From Viridibacterium curvum (GTDB lineage: Bacteria > Pseudomonadota > Gammaproteobacteria > Burkholderiales > Rhodocyclaceae), in assembly GCF_039544165.1 (NCBI RefSeq), contig NZ_BAABLD010000001.1, positions 179,480 through 243,479 of the forward strand: a stretch of DNA of 64,000 nt. Reading direction: 5' to 3'. Shown one piece after another: positions 26,173 through 34,902 of this stretch. Made by a program: the position numbers and the translations under genes. The first letter of the stretch is position 1; each line of letters begins with the position of its first letter. Below the pieces are notes generated by a model that saw only the letters and a program-made list of their open reading frames with translations, searched no databases and was not told where the DNA came from.

Positions 26173-27801
26173 CTAGAACTCGTTGGACTTGATGCCGTGC
26201 TTCTTGAGCAGACCGTGGAAGTAGTTGGTGATGGCTTTGAGGCGCTCGTTGCCGGGGTCGGTCTTGCGCACGCGGTCGATGTAGGTGCGGGCGTCGGCAG
26301 CGAACTTGGGGTTCCAGCCCTGATTCTCTATGTGCTTGAGCAGGGATAGCGAGGCGTTGAACAGCACGTTGATGTTGCCAGGCAGCTTTTGTACCGCCTG
26401 CATCATCTGGCGCACAGAACCGTCGAAATCGCCGCGCTGGGCGAGGCGGGCGCCTTCGGACATGAGGTCCTTGACCTCGTCGCGGATGCGCGTGGCGAGC
26501 TGCTCGCCGAGCTCAGGCCGGCCCAGTTCGGCGAGCATGTTCTTGATGCTCTCGACGGCGTCGTCATCGGCGGCATGGCGCATGACGTCCATGATGACTT
26601 CGGCCGCGGCGTCGTCACGTTTGTGCTCGATGCAGATGCGGGCCAGATCTTTCTTCAGTGAGAGCGTGGCGCCAATGCGCGGATCGTTGTGTTTGACTGC
26701 GTTTTCCAGCGCGGCAATGGCGGCATCCGAGTCGCCGGCCTGGGTGGCGACCATGGCGGTGGACAGGGCCTTGCAGAGTTCGGTCTTGGGCAGGCCATCC
26801 ATGCTGCGTTCGAGGTCGCGCAGGGTGGCGTTGGCGGCGATGGCATCGCCCTTGCCGAGCTGGGCTTTGACCAGTGCGACGTGGTCTTCGGGGTCGCGGA
26901 AGTCGGAATATTTGCCCTTGCGGACCACTTCGGACATGGTTTTGATGGCCGTTTCGTGGTCGCCCAGTTCGTTCGAGACTTCACCAAGCTTGCGCAGACG
27001 GCGTGTGGTGTGGGGAGAGACCTTGACGGCCTCTTGCAGAGTGTCCTGCGCCTGTTGCAGTTCGCCCATCGCCTCGCGCGTCTTGGCCAGCCAGTCGTAG
27101 GCGTCCATGTACTGCGCATTTTCTTCAATCAGGCTCTTGAATCCAGCCTCGGCCTCGTCATAGCGTTTCTGCAGGAACAGGGTTTTGGCCAGCCCCAGTT
27201 TTGCCCAGGGTACGGCTTTCTGTTCAAGGACTTGCTTGTAGATCTCCTGCGCTTCGTCGTTCTGTCCGGCTGCAAGATGCAGCTCGGCGCGCAGCCGCAG
27301 GAAGTCGATGAGGTACTGCGGGTACTGTTCTTCACCCCTGCGGCAGGATTCGATGGCGTCGAGCAGGTTGCCGGCCTCGATCAGCTTGTAGGTCGGCATC
27401 ATGGCGTCACGCTTGGTGAGCACCTTGGAGAGCCGCTCCAGCAGCAGGTCGGACGAGAAGGGCTTGAGGATGTAGTCGTTGGGCGCCAGCTCTACGGCGC
27501 TGACAACGCGCTCGTAGGAGCTCTCGCCGGTGATCATGACGAAGACTGTCCACAGCGGGATGAGGTGGTGGCTGCGCAGGTCTTCGAGCAGGTGCTGGCC
27601 ATCCTGCCCGTCCCCGAGGTGGTACTCGCAGAGGATGATGTCGAAGTTCAGCTCGCGCAGCTTGCGGATGGCCACCCCGGCGGTTACGGCCAGATTGACC
27701 TGGGTGATGCCGCACATGCTCAGCATGTTGCGCAGCTGGGTGCGCATGCTGGAGTTGGTCTCCACAATCATCACGGAGATGGTGCTGATGTCTTGGGGCA
27801 T
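26173..27801 (-). CDS. Response regulator-like receiver with TPR repeats
   Basis: A 542-residue protein with an N-terminal CheY-like receiver (about 8-130) and a long TPR-type helical region (about 140-530; for example AAGQNDEAQEIYKQVLEQKAVPWAKLGLAKTLFLQKRYDEAEAGF). The receiver has the switch Thr in VMITGES and the Lys in YILKPF, but the phosphorylatable Asp at the end of strand 3 is Glu (E59, in FDIILCEYHLGDGQDG), and the N-terminal acidic pair reads VETN. It may thus be locked or phosphorylation-independent. There is no DNA-binding domain; the TPR part suggests protein partners. Start: ATG at 27801; a GTG at 27816 is the alternative. Confidence 0.85.
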   Translation of the reverse strand: MPQDISTISVMIVETNSSMRTQLRNMLSMCGITQVNLAVTAGVAIRKLRELNFDIILCEYHLGDGQDGQHLLEDLRSHHLIPLWTVFVMITGESSYERVVSAVELAPNDYILKPFSSDLLLERLSKVLTKRDAMMPTYKLIEAGNLLDAIESCRRGEEQYPQYLIDFLRLRAELHLAAGQNDEAQEIYKQVLEQKAVPWAKLGLAKTLFLQKRYDEAEAGFKSLIEENAQYMDAYDWLAKTREAMGELQQAQDTLQEAVKVSPHTTRRLRKLGEVSNELGDHETAIKTMSEVVRKGKYSDFRDPEDHVALVKAQLGKGDAIAANATLRDLERSMDGLPKTELCKALSTAMVATQAGDSDAAIAALENAVKHNDPRIGATLSLKKDLARICIEHKRDDAAAEVIMDVMRHAADDDAVESIKNMLAELGRPELGEQLATRIRDEVKDLMSEGARLAQRGDFDGSVRQMMQAVQKLPGNINVLFNASLSLLKHIENQGWNPKFAADARTYIDRVRKTDPGNERLKAITNYFHGLLKKHGIKSNEF

Positions 27802-27936
27802 GTCGGGGCGACACAATTAGTTCGTGCAGATCCCTAGAAACGGCACGGGTGAGCGATTCCTTTAATGGCCGACCACTCCGCTGGCATGGGCAGTTGGCGG
27901 GGCGCTTCCCGGTGCTGTCCCGCGCCGGTTGGCGCT

Positions 27937-30036
27937 TCAGCTCTCGGACACGGGTATCGCGGCGAGGGCGAACGCCAGTTGGCGGGCGCGTTCCCGCAGG
28001 GCGGCGTAGCGGCCGGATGCACCACCGTGCCCGGCCTCCAGGTTGGTGACCAGCAGGGCCGGCGAGCCTTTGCGTTCGCGCAGACGGGCCACGTACTTGG
28101 CGGGTTCCCAATACATGACCTGGCTGTCGTGCAGGCCGGCTTCGACGAGCACGGGCGGGTAGGGGCGCTCGTCCAGGGTGTCGTAGGGTGACCAGGCGAG
28201 CAGGCGGTGGTAGTCGGCCTCTTGCTGCGGGTTGCCCCATTCTTCGTATTCACCGATGGTCAGCGGCAGGCTGGGGTCCAGCATGGTCGTCACGACGTCG
28301 ACGAAAGGTACGTCGAGGATGGCCGCGCCGAACAGGGCCGGGTTAAGGCGAAGGCTGGCGGCGACCAGCAGTCCGCCTGCGCTGCCACCGTTGGCCAGGA
28401 TGCGGCCGGCGCGGGTGTAACCCGCCGTCACCAGGGTTTCGCCGCAGGCGATGAAGTCGCTGAAGCTGTTGGGTTTGTCTTGCAGGCGCCCGCCGTCATG
28501 CCAGCACTGTCCTTTCTCGCCGCCACCGCGCACGTGGGCAATGGCATAGATCCAGCCGCGATCGAGCAGCGACAGGCGCGTGCTCGAAAACCAGGGGTCA
28601 GACGCGATGCCATAGGCGCCGTAGCCTTCCAGCCATAGCGGGGCGCTGCCATCCAGCGGGGTGTCACGGTGATGCACCAGCGAGATGGGGATGTGCGTGC
28701 CGTCTGCGGCGACGGCTTCGAGCCGGACGCTGGAGTAGTGGCTGGCATCGAAGCTGCCAAGGATGCGGACCTGTTTGACCAACGTTGCTTGCTGCGCGAG
28801 CGGGGCATAGTCGAACGTGGAGTCCGGCGTGGTGAAGGACTCGAATTCGTAGCGCAGGAAGGGGGATTCCCATTCCGGCAGGTCTTCGATTTCGACGGCG
28901 TGGGCCGGATCGGCAAAGGCGATGTCGTGCGTGGCGCCATCGCTGAGCGAGGTCACACGCAGGGTCTGCTGACCGCGCACGCGCAGGCTCAGCACCTGCC
29001 AGTCGCGCCACAGATCGATGCCTTCAATGACCACGTCGTCGTCATGGGGCAGCAGTTCGCGCCAGGCCTCAGGTCGCCAGTCGTCGGCGGGGGTGATGCA
29101 GAACCTGAAATTCGGCCCGGTGTCATTGATGCGCAGGAGCAGGAAGTCGCCCAGCGTGCCGCGATAGTGGTCGAGCTCGTATTCGATGTCCGGACGCCGC
29201 GCGGCGAAGCGCTGCCAGGGCGCGTCAGGCTGATCCGCCGGTAGCAGGCGCAGCTCGTTGGTAGTGTGGCTGCCGCTGGTGAGCACAAGGTAGCCGTTGC
29301 TGCGCGTACGCATCAGCGAGACCGAGAAACGTTCGTCCTCCTCGGTGTAGAGCAGGATGTCTTCGCGTTCGCCGAGGCGGTGTCGCCAGAGCTGGAAGGA
29401 GCGTTGGGTCTGCACGTCCTCGGTGGTGTAGAAGAGCGTGCGGTTGTCATTGGCCCAGGCCAGGCTGGTTATGCGGTCGCGGCGCAGTCGCAGATCGCTG
29501 CCCTTGCCGAGGTCGCGCACACGCAAGCGGTACTGACGATTCCCGCGCGTGTCTTCGGCCCAGGCGAGCAAGCTGCCATCGGGACTGACTTCGAAGTCGC
29601 CGACCTCGTAGAAGGGCTTGCCCTCGGCTTCCGCGTTCTCGTCCAGCAGCACTTCTTCGGGCGAGGACGCCCATTGGCCATTCACGATGTGCTTGCGCAC
29701 GTGCATGGGGTAGGCGAGGCCTTGTTCTGTGCGGCTGTAGTACATCCACTCGCCAAGCTTCACCGGCACCGACTGATCGTCTTCCTCGATGCGCGCCAGC
29801 ATCTCGGTGTACAGCGTTTCGCGCAGGGCGGACAGCGGCGCCAGCGCCGCGTCGGCATAGGCGTTCTCGGCCTGCAGATGGGCCAGCACGGCCGGGTTCT
29901 TGCGTTGACTCAGCCAATGGTACGGATCGTTCCGTGTATGGCCGTGGGCAACGAGGCGTTTGGGTTTGCGGGCAGCGAGGGGAGCGGGGACGGAGAAGTC
30001 GAGCGCGGGGAGCGCGGTGCGGGTCAGCTTTGGCAT
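27937..30036 (-). CDS. ptrB: Oligopeptidase B (S9A family serine peptidase)
   Basis: Cytosolic serine peptidase cleaving short peptides after basic residues. The 699 residues show an N-terminal beta-propeller (RKPKRLVAHGHTRNDPYHWL, then GLAYPMHVRK) and a C-terminal alpha/beta-hydrolase domain. Ser552 lies in ANGGSAGGLLVAA, followed by LDVPFVDVVTTMLDPSLPLTIGEYEEWGNP, an oligopeptidase B hallmark, and the catalytic His in EAGHGGASGRY. No signal peptide. The ATG at 30036 gives the expected N-terminus. It stands alone on the minus strand between the pirin and response regulator genes. Confidence 0.93.
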   Translation of the reverse strand: MPKLTRTALPALDFSVPAPLAARKPKRLVAHGHTRNDPYHWLSQRKNPAVLAHLQAENAYADAALAPLSALRETLYTEMLARIEEDDQSVPVKLGEWMYYSRTEQGLAYPMHVRKHIVNGQWASSPEEVLLDENAEAEGKPFYEVGDFEVSPDGSLLAWAEDTRGNRQYRLRVRDLGKGSDLRLRRDRITSLAWANDNRTLFYTTEDVQTQRSFQLWRHRLGEREDILLYTEEDERFSVSLMRTRSNGYLVLTSGSHTTNELRLLPADQPDAPWQRFAARRPDIEYELDHYRGTLGDFLLLRINDTGPNFRFCITPADDWRPEAWRELLPHDDDVVIEGIDLWRDWQVLSLRVRGQQTLRVTSLSDGATHDIAFADPAHAVEIEDLPEWESPFLRYEFESFTTPDSTFDYAPLAQQATLVKQVRILGSFDASHYSSVRLEAVAADGTHIPISLVHHRDTPLDGSAPLWLEGYGAYGIASDPWFSSTRLSLLDRGWIYAIAHVRGGGEKGQCWHDGGRLQDKPNSFSDFIACGETLVTAGYTRAGRILANGGSAGGLLVAASLRLNPALFGAAILDVPFVDVVTTMLDPSLPLTIGEYEEWGNPQQEADYHRLLAWSPYDTLDERPYPPVLVEAGLHDSQVMYWEPAKYVARLRERKGSPALLVTNLEAGHGGASGRYAALRERARQLAFALAAIPVSES

Positions 30037-30078
30037 CGTGGCGGGAGTGTAGCGGTTTCGCCGGGCGCCCCGGCAGGC

Positions 30079-30963
30079 TCAGGTGGCCGGTTTGAGCGGC
30101 GGCGCGGGAATGTACTCGGTCTCGCCGGGGACGACCGGGAAGCGACCCGCTTCCCAGTCTTCATAGGCCTGGGCAATGCGCTCGCGTGAGGTCGACACGA
30201 AGTTCCACCACATGTGTCGTGGCCCATCGAGGGGCGCGCCGCCGAGCAGCATGACGCGGCTGTCAGCGGTAGCCGTTATGTCGCCTTGCCAGTCGGCCGG
30301 CAGCACGACCAGGGTGCCTTCGCCTGCGCTGTCTTCTCCGAGCTTCAGCGCGCCGCTGACGACGTAGAGCGCGCGTTCGATCACGTGGGCAGGAAAGCTG
30401 AAACGGTCGCCGGTCGCAAGTTCTCCTGCGACATAGAAAGTGTCGGAGAGCTGCGTCACGGGCGAGCTGCGTTCGCCCCAGTGCCCGATCAGCAGGTGCC
30501 AATGCGCCCCTGCGTCTTGCCAGCGCGGCAGCACGTCAGCCGGGTAGTGCTGGAAACTGGGCTCGACCTCTTGCTTGTCGGCGGGCAAGGCCAGCCACAT
30601 CTGGATGCCCTCGACCGTGGTGTCGCTGCTGCGCAGATCTTCCGGGAAGCGCTCCGAGTGCACCACGCCACGTCCGGCGCACATCCAGTTCACGGCGCCC
30701 GGTTCGATGCGTTGCACGATGCCCAGGCTGTCGCGATGCATGATCGCGCCGCTGAACAGGTAGGTCAGCGTTCCCAGCCCGATGTGGGGGTGCGGGCGCA
30801 CGTCGTTCTCGGTGGAGCCCGCCTTGAAGCGGGCGGGGCCCATATGATCCAGAAAAACGAAAGGGCCGATGCTGCGTGCTTGTACTGCAGGTAACAGGCG
30901 ACGCACAGTGAAGCCGATGTCGCGCGATTGCGGGTGGAGCAGCAAGGGGCGTGCGGCAGACAT
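30079..30963 (-). CDS. Pirin family protein
   Basis: A 294-residue bicupin. The N-terminal pirin domain shows the iron-binding HPHIGLGTLTYLFSGAIMHRDSLG and CAGRGVVHSE, and the later C-terminal cupin includes LLGGAPLDGPRHMWWNFVSTSRERI. Bacterial pirins have been reported as quercetinases or regulators of pyruvate metabolism; nothing in the neighbourhood picks one. The C-terminal tail YIPAPP is common in the family. Confidence 0.93.
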   Translation of the reverse strand: MSAARPLLLHPQSRDIGFTVRRLLPAVQARSIGPFVFLDHMGPARFKAGSTENDVRPHPHIGLGTLTYLFSGAIMHRDSLGIVQRIEPGAVNWMCAGRGVVHSERFPEDLRSSDTTVEGIQMWLALPADKQEVEPSFQHYPADVLPRWQDAGAHWHLLIGHWGERSSPVTQLSDTFYVAGELATGDRFSFPAHVIERALYVVSGALKLGEDSAGEGTLVVLPADWQGDITATADSRVMLLGGAPLDGPRHMWWNFVSTSRERIAQAYEDWEAGRFPVVPGETEYIPAPPLKPAT

Positions 30964-31022
30964 GGCAGTTCTCCATCGGGGTGAATGGTGATTCTATGTC
31001 CTGATCGCGCGTCTCACCGACA

Positions 31023-31056
31023 ACAAGAAGGGCGAGCCGTGGCTCGCCCTTCTTGT
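31023..31056 (-). terminator. Terminator downstream of aspS
   Basis: A 16-base-pair perfect stem (31023-31038 with 31041-31056), 18 bases after the aspS stop on the minus strand. The T run after it is poor (TTGTTG), so confidence rests on stem strength and position. Confidence 0.7.
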
Positions 31057-31074
31057 GGCTGAGGGAACTGCCGA

Positions 31075-32871
31075 TCAGCCAGCGGCTTCCTCGGTCTTGA
31101 CCGGGTTGCGCAGGCGGATGTGCAGTTCGCGCAGCTGCTTTTCGTCGACGAAGCTCGGCGCCTGCGTGAGCAGGCACTGTGCGCGTTGCGTCTTCGGGAA
31201 GGCGATCACGTCGCGGATCGACTCGGCACCGGTCATCATGGTGACGATGCGATCAAGCCCGAAAGCGAGGCCGCCGTGGGGCGGTGCGCCGTACTTCAGC
31301 GCATCGAGCAGGAAGCCGAACTTGAGCTGGGCTTCTTCTTCGCCGATGCCCAGTGCTTTGAAGACTTTTTCCTGCACGTCAGCACGGTGGATACGCACCG
31401 AGCCGCCGCCGAGTTCCCAGCCGTTCAGCGCCAGATCGTAGGCCTTGGCGAGGCACTTGCCCGGGTCGGTTTCGAGGTATTCGAGGTGCTCGTCCTTCGG
31501 TGAAGTGAAGGGGTGGTGACAGGCGACCCAGCGCTTGTCTTCCTCGTCGTAGTCGAACATCGGGAAGTCGACCACCCAGGCCGGCGCCCAGCGACGACCA
31601 TCGACATGGCCCTTCTCGTGACCGATTTTCGTGCGCAGTGCGCCGAGTGCGTCGGAGACGACCTTGGTCTTGTCGGCACCGAAGAAAATCAGGTCGCCAG
31701 TCTGCGCGCCGGTGCGCTCCATGACGATACGCAGCGATTCTTCAGACAGGTTGTTGACGATGGGGGATTGCAGGCCTTCCTTATTGAGCTTCGTGACGTC
31801 ATTGACCTTGATGTAGGCGAGGCCCTTGGCACCATAGATCTTGACGAACTCGGTGTAGCCGTCGATCTCGCCACGAGTCAATGCGGCGCCGCCAGGAATG
31901 CGCAGGGCGGTAACGCGGCACGCCGGATCGTTGGCGGCACCAGCGAAAATCTTGAACGCCACATCCTTCATTGCGTCGGCGACGTCGACGAGTTCCAGCG
32001 TCACGCGCAGGTCGGGCTTGTCCGAGCCGTAGCGCGCCATGGCTTCCTGGTAGGTGATGCGCGGGAAGGGATTCGGCAGCTCGACGTCGATGGCGTCCTT
32101 GAAGACGTAGCGGATCAGGTTTTCCATGATGCCGGTGATCTCGTTCTCGGTGAGGAACGAGGTCTCGATATCGACCTGGGTGAATTCCGGCTGGCGGTCA
32201 GCGCGCAGGTCTTCGTCGCGGAAGCACTTGGTGATCTGGTAGTAGCGGTCGTAACCGGCCACCATCAGCAATTGCTTGAAGAGCTGCGGCGATTGCGGCA
32301 GCGCGAAGAACTGGCCGTCGTGTACGCGGCTGGGCACGAGGTAGTCGCGCGCGCCTTCCGGCGTGCTCTTGGTGAGCATGGGTGTTTCGATGTCGATGAA
32401 GCCGGCGTCATCGAGGAAGCGGCGGAAGGCGCGTGCGGTCTTGTAACGCAGCAGCATGTTCTTCTGCATCGCCGGGCGGCGCAGGTCGATCACGCGGTGC
32501 GTCAGACGAACGTTCTCGGAGAGGTTTTCGTCATCGAGCTGGAACGGGGGCGTCACCGAGGGGTTGAGTACTTCGAGCTCATGCGCCAGCACTTCGATCT
32601 CGCCCGATATGAGGTTGCTGTTGGTCGTGCCCTCGGGGCGACGACGCACCTTGCCGACCACCTTGAGGCAAAACTCGTTGCGCACGCCTTCGGCGACCTT
32701 GAAGGTGTCGGCACGGTCGGGGTCGCAGACAACCTGCACCAGACCTTCGCGGTCGCGCAGGTCGATGAAGATCACGCCGCCGTGGTCGCGACGACGATGG
32801 GCCCAGCCGAACAGGGTGACGGTCTGGTCGAGGTGAGCGGCGGAAACGAGACCGCTGTAGGTGGTGCGCAT
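31075..32871 (-). CDS. aspS: Aspartyl-tRNA synthetase
   Basis: Class IIb synthetase of 598 residues, bacterial type with an N-terminal OB-fold anticodon-binding domain (VTLFGWAHRRRDHGGVIFIDLRDREGL), motif 2 (FRDEDLRADRQPEFTQVDIETSF), the bacterial GAD insertion domain in the middle, and motif 3 (GGLAFGLDRIVTMM). In bacteria with GatCAB this enzyme may be non-discriminating for tRNA-Asn; that cannot be read here. It ends an fmdB-DUF502-aspS series on the minus strand. Confidence 0.98.
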   Translation of the reverse strand: MRTTYSGLVSAAHLDQTVTLFGWAHRRRDHGGVIFIDLRDREGLVQVVCDPDRADTFKVAEGVRNEFCLKVVGKVRRRPEGTTNSNLISGEIEVLAHELEVLNPSVTPPFQLDDENLSENVRLTHRVIDLRRPAMQKNMLLRYKTARAFRRFLDDAGFIDIETPMLTKSTPEGARDYLVPSRVHDGQFFALPQSPQLFKQLLMVAGYDRYYQITKCFRDEDLRADRQPEFTQVDIETSFLTENEITGIMENLIRYVFKDAIDVELPNPFPRITYQEAMARYGSDKPDLRVTLELVDVADAMKDVAFKIFAGAANDPACRVTALRIPGGAALTRGEIDGYTEFVKIYGAKGLAYIKVNDVTKLNKEGLQSPIVNNLSEESLRIVMERTGAQTGDLIFFGADKTKVVSDALGALRTKIGHEKGHVDGRRWAPAWVVDFPMFDYDEEDKRWVACHHPFTSPKDEHLEYLETDPGKCLAKAYDLALNGWELGGGSVRIHRADVQEKVFKALGIGEEEAQLKFGFLLDALKYGAPPHGGLAFGLDRIVTMMTGAESIRDVIAFPKTQRAQCLLTQAPSFVDEKQLRELHIRLRNPVKTEEAAG

Positions 32872-32949
32872 TGAAGGGCTCCAGAAAACTCTGATGCTGA
32901 AAGGGTCAGGCTTGTGAAGCGCTGCGCTGCGATGGCTTCACAAAGAAAA

Positions 32950-32974
32950 CGGGCTGCCGTAACAGGGCAGCCCG
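32950..32974 (-). terminator. Terminator-like hairpin between DUF502 gene and aspS
   Basis: A nine-pair stem CGGGCTGCC/GGCAGCCCG (32950-32958 with 32966-32974). On the minus strand it is followed by TTTTCTTTG. It lies just after the DUF502 stop and would limit read-through into aspS. Confidence 0.7.
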
Positions 32975-32993
32975 CCATTTTACCGGATTCGCC

Positions 32994-33599
32994 CTAATGG
33001 GGCTCGCTGGTTTTTTCGGGCGGGACGACGCCCATGGAGATGATGTGCTTGAGCGCCGCATCGACACTGATGTCCAGTTCGATGATGTCCTTCTTCGGCA
33101 CCATCAGGAAGAAGCCTGACGTAGGGTTGGGCGTGGTCGGCACATAGACGTTGACGCATTCTTCAGGCAGCAATGCGGCAATCTCCGGTGCCGGGCTGCC
33201 GGTGCGGAAGGCGATGGTCCATGAGCCTGCGCGCGGGTATTGCACCAGCAGCGCGTCGCGGAAAGCTTGGCCGCCGGGGCCGAGCAAGGTATCCGAGACC
33301 TGCTTGACACTGGAGTAGATCGACTTCACGACCGGGATGCGCGTCAGCACGCCCTCCCAGAAGCGGAGGATGCGGGCGCCGAAGAAGTTGGAGGCAATGA
33401 CACCCGTCAGCAGCACTGCAAGGATGGTCAGCAAGGCGCCCAACCCCCAGATCTCGAAGCCCAGCCATTGAGTCGGGCGCCAGTGTTCCGGCAACAGCAG
33501 GATGCTGCGATCAAGGGTGCCAACGATGGACTGCAATACCCAGACCGTAATGGCGAGGGGAACCCAGACCAGCAGGCCGGTAATGAGATATTTCTTCAT
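32994..33599 (-). CDS. DUF502 inner-membrane protein
   Basis: A 201-residue membrane protein. Two hydrophobic segments lie near the N-terminus (YLITGLLVWVPLAITVWVL and ALLTILAVLLTGVIASNFFG), followed by the family core VLTRIPVVKSIYSSVKQVSDTLL, QYPRAGSWTIAFRTG, VNVYVPTTPNPTSGFFLMVPK and LDISVDAALKHIISMGVV. Function is not known; the gene regularly sits between fmdB and aspS in Betaproteobacteria, as here. Its start is 11 bases after the fmdB stop. Confidence 0.93.
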   Translation of the reverse strand: MKKYLITGLLVWVPLAITVWVLQSIVGTLDRSILLLPEHWRPTQWLGFEIWGLGALLTILAVLLTGVIASNFFGARILRFWEGVLTRIPVVKSIYSSVKQVSDTLLGPGGQAFRDALLVQYPRAGSWTIAFRTGSPAPEIAALLPEECVNVYVPTTPNPTSGFFLMVPKKDIIELDISVDAALKHIISMGVVPPEKTSEPH

Positions 33600-33609
33600 C
33601 AGGGGCTAA

Positions 33610-33894
33610 TCAGTGACACGCGCAGCCGGGGTTGCAGGCGCCACCCGCACTTGAGCTTTCGGTGGTCGAGGCGGAAGATTTCTCTTCTGTCTTGGTGGTG
33701 TTGCCGCTGCCGCCGCCCTTGAAATCCGTGGCGTACCAGCCGCTGCCCTTGAGCTGGAAGCCCGCAGCAGTAAGGGCTTTGCTGTAAGCCTTGCTGCCAC
33801 AGGCGGGACAGGTGTCGATGGGGGCGTCGCTGACCTTCTGCAGGTGATCCTTGCTGACACCGCAATCTGCACAACGGTATTCGTAGATAGGCAT
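33610..33894 (-). CDS. FmdB-type zinc-ribbon protein
   Basis: A 94-residue protein opening MPIYEYRCADCG, with zinc-ribbon cysteines C8, C11, C29 and C32 (CADC, CPAC), a GSGWYATDFKG segment typical of the family, and a Ser/Thr-rich tail ending in a second small Cys/His cluster, CNPGCACH. FmdB-like proteins were first linked to formamidase regulation; a general role is unproven. The ATG at 33894 has CCGGAG upstream. Confidence 0.92.
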   Translation of the reverse strand: MPIYEYRCADCGVSKDHLQKVSDAPIDTCPACGSKAYSKALTAAGFQLKGSGWYATDFKGGGSGNTTKTEEKSSASTTESSSAGGACNPGCACH

Positions 33895-34005
33895 GTTGAA
33901 ACTCCGGAAATTCGGGAAACAGTCTAGCGCATCGCAGCAAAAACCGTGCGAGCCAGCGCGTGGACGCAGCACCTGGATTGCAGATGTGGGTGCCGCCCGC
34001 GGAGT

Positions 34006-34902
34006 TCAAGCGCCGAAGATAAGGCGCGTCAGCGTGTCGCCGGAAAACAGGGAGATGACGCCAGCCGCTGCGAGATAAGGGCCGAAGGGGATGGGCATCT
34101 CGCGGCCATGCTTGGCAAAGACGATCATCGAAATGCCCACCACAGCCCCCACCAACGATGAGAGCAGGATTACTGCTGGCAGAACCTGCCAGCCCAGCCA
34201 GGCCCCGATGGCGGCGAGTAGCTTGAAGTCGCCGTAACCCATGCCTTCCTTGCCGGTAGTCAGCTTGAAGGCCCAGAACACCGACCACAGGATGAGGTAG
34301 CCGGCCACGGCACCGATGAGGGCTTCTTTCAGCGGTACGAAAGTAGCGCTGAGGTTGAGCAGCAGTCCCAGCCACATAAGCGGCAGGGTGATGTCATCCG
34401 GCAGCAGCATCGTGTCCAGATCGATAAAGGTCAGGACAATCATGCTCCAGACGTACAACAAAGCGCCCGCACAGGCCAGGCTGTAGCCGAAATGCCATGC
34501 CACGAGGGCGGATAGCGCGCCGGTGAGCAATTCGACCAGAGGATAGCGTTTGCTGATGGGGGCTTTGCAGCCGCGACAGCGACCACGTAGGACAAGGTAG
34601 CTGATAACCGGGATGTTCTCGAGAGCGCCGATTTTGTGGCCGCAATGCGGGCAAGCCGAACGCGGTACAGCCAGGTTGTAGCGTGGCTCTTTGGCGCTCT
34701 CTGTTTGCCACCAGTCCTGAAGGGATTTGCTCAAAGCCTCTGGCAGCTTTTCCGCGAGCAGGCCAACGGCGTCAGGCAGCCAGCCTTTCTCCATCATGCG
34801 CGGCAAGCGATGGATGACGACGTTGAGGAAGCTACCGACCGTCAGACCGAGAACGGCTGCGAGGAGCGCGAGGGCGATCGGGTCTTGCAGAAAATCGAGC
34901 AT
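34006..34902 (-). CDS. pilD: Prepilin peptidase / N-methyltransferase
   Basis: Bifunctional inner-membrane aspartyl protease that cleaves prepilin leaders and methylates the new N-terminus. The 298 residues have multiple membrane segments. The cytoplasmic zinc-binding cysteines are C84, C87, C109 and C112 (SACPHCGHK, RGRCRGCKAP). The catalytic aspartates lie in FIDLDTMLLPDD and the GxGD motif GMGYGDFKLLAAIGAW. The ATG at 34902 overlaps the pilC stop (TGATG). Its substrates would include the pilins encoded at 7.2-10.8 kb. coaE, which often follows pilD, is not here; fmdB comes next. Confidence 0.96.
   Translation of the reverse strand: MLDFLQDPIALALLAAVLGLTVGSFLNVVIHRLPRMMEKGWLPDAVGLLAEKLPEALSKSLQDWWQTESAKEPRYNLAVPRSACPHCGHKIGALENIPVISYLVLRGRCRGCKAPISKRYPLVELLTGALSALVAWHFGYSLACAGALLYVWSMIVLTFIDLDTMLLPDDITLPLMWLGLLLNLSATFVPLKEALIGAVAGYLILWSVFWAFKLTTGKEGMGYGDFKLLAAIGAWLGWQVLPAVILLSSLVGAVVGISMIVFAKHGREMPIPFGPYLAAAGVISLFSGDTLTRLIFGA

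Noticed and set aside
26689..27837. A 382-residue plus-strand frame opposite the TPR response regulator
   Set aside because: Antisense shadow; the minus-strand protein has clear receiver and TPR features.
31513..32874. A 453-residue plus-strand frame opposite aspS
   Set aside because: Antisense shadow of aspS, whose motifs are complete.
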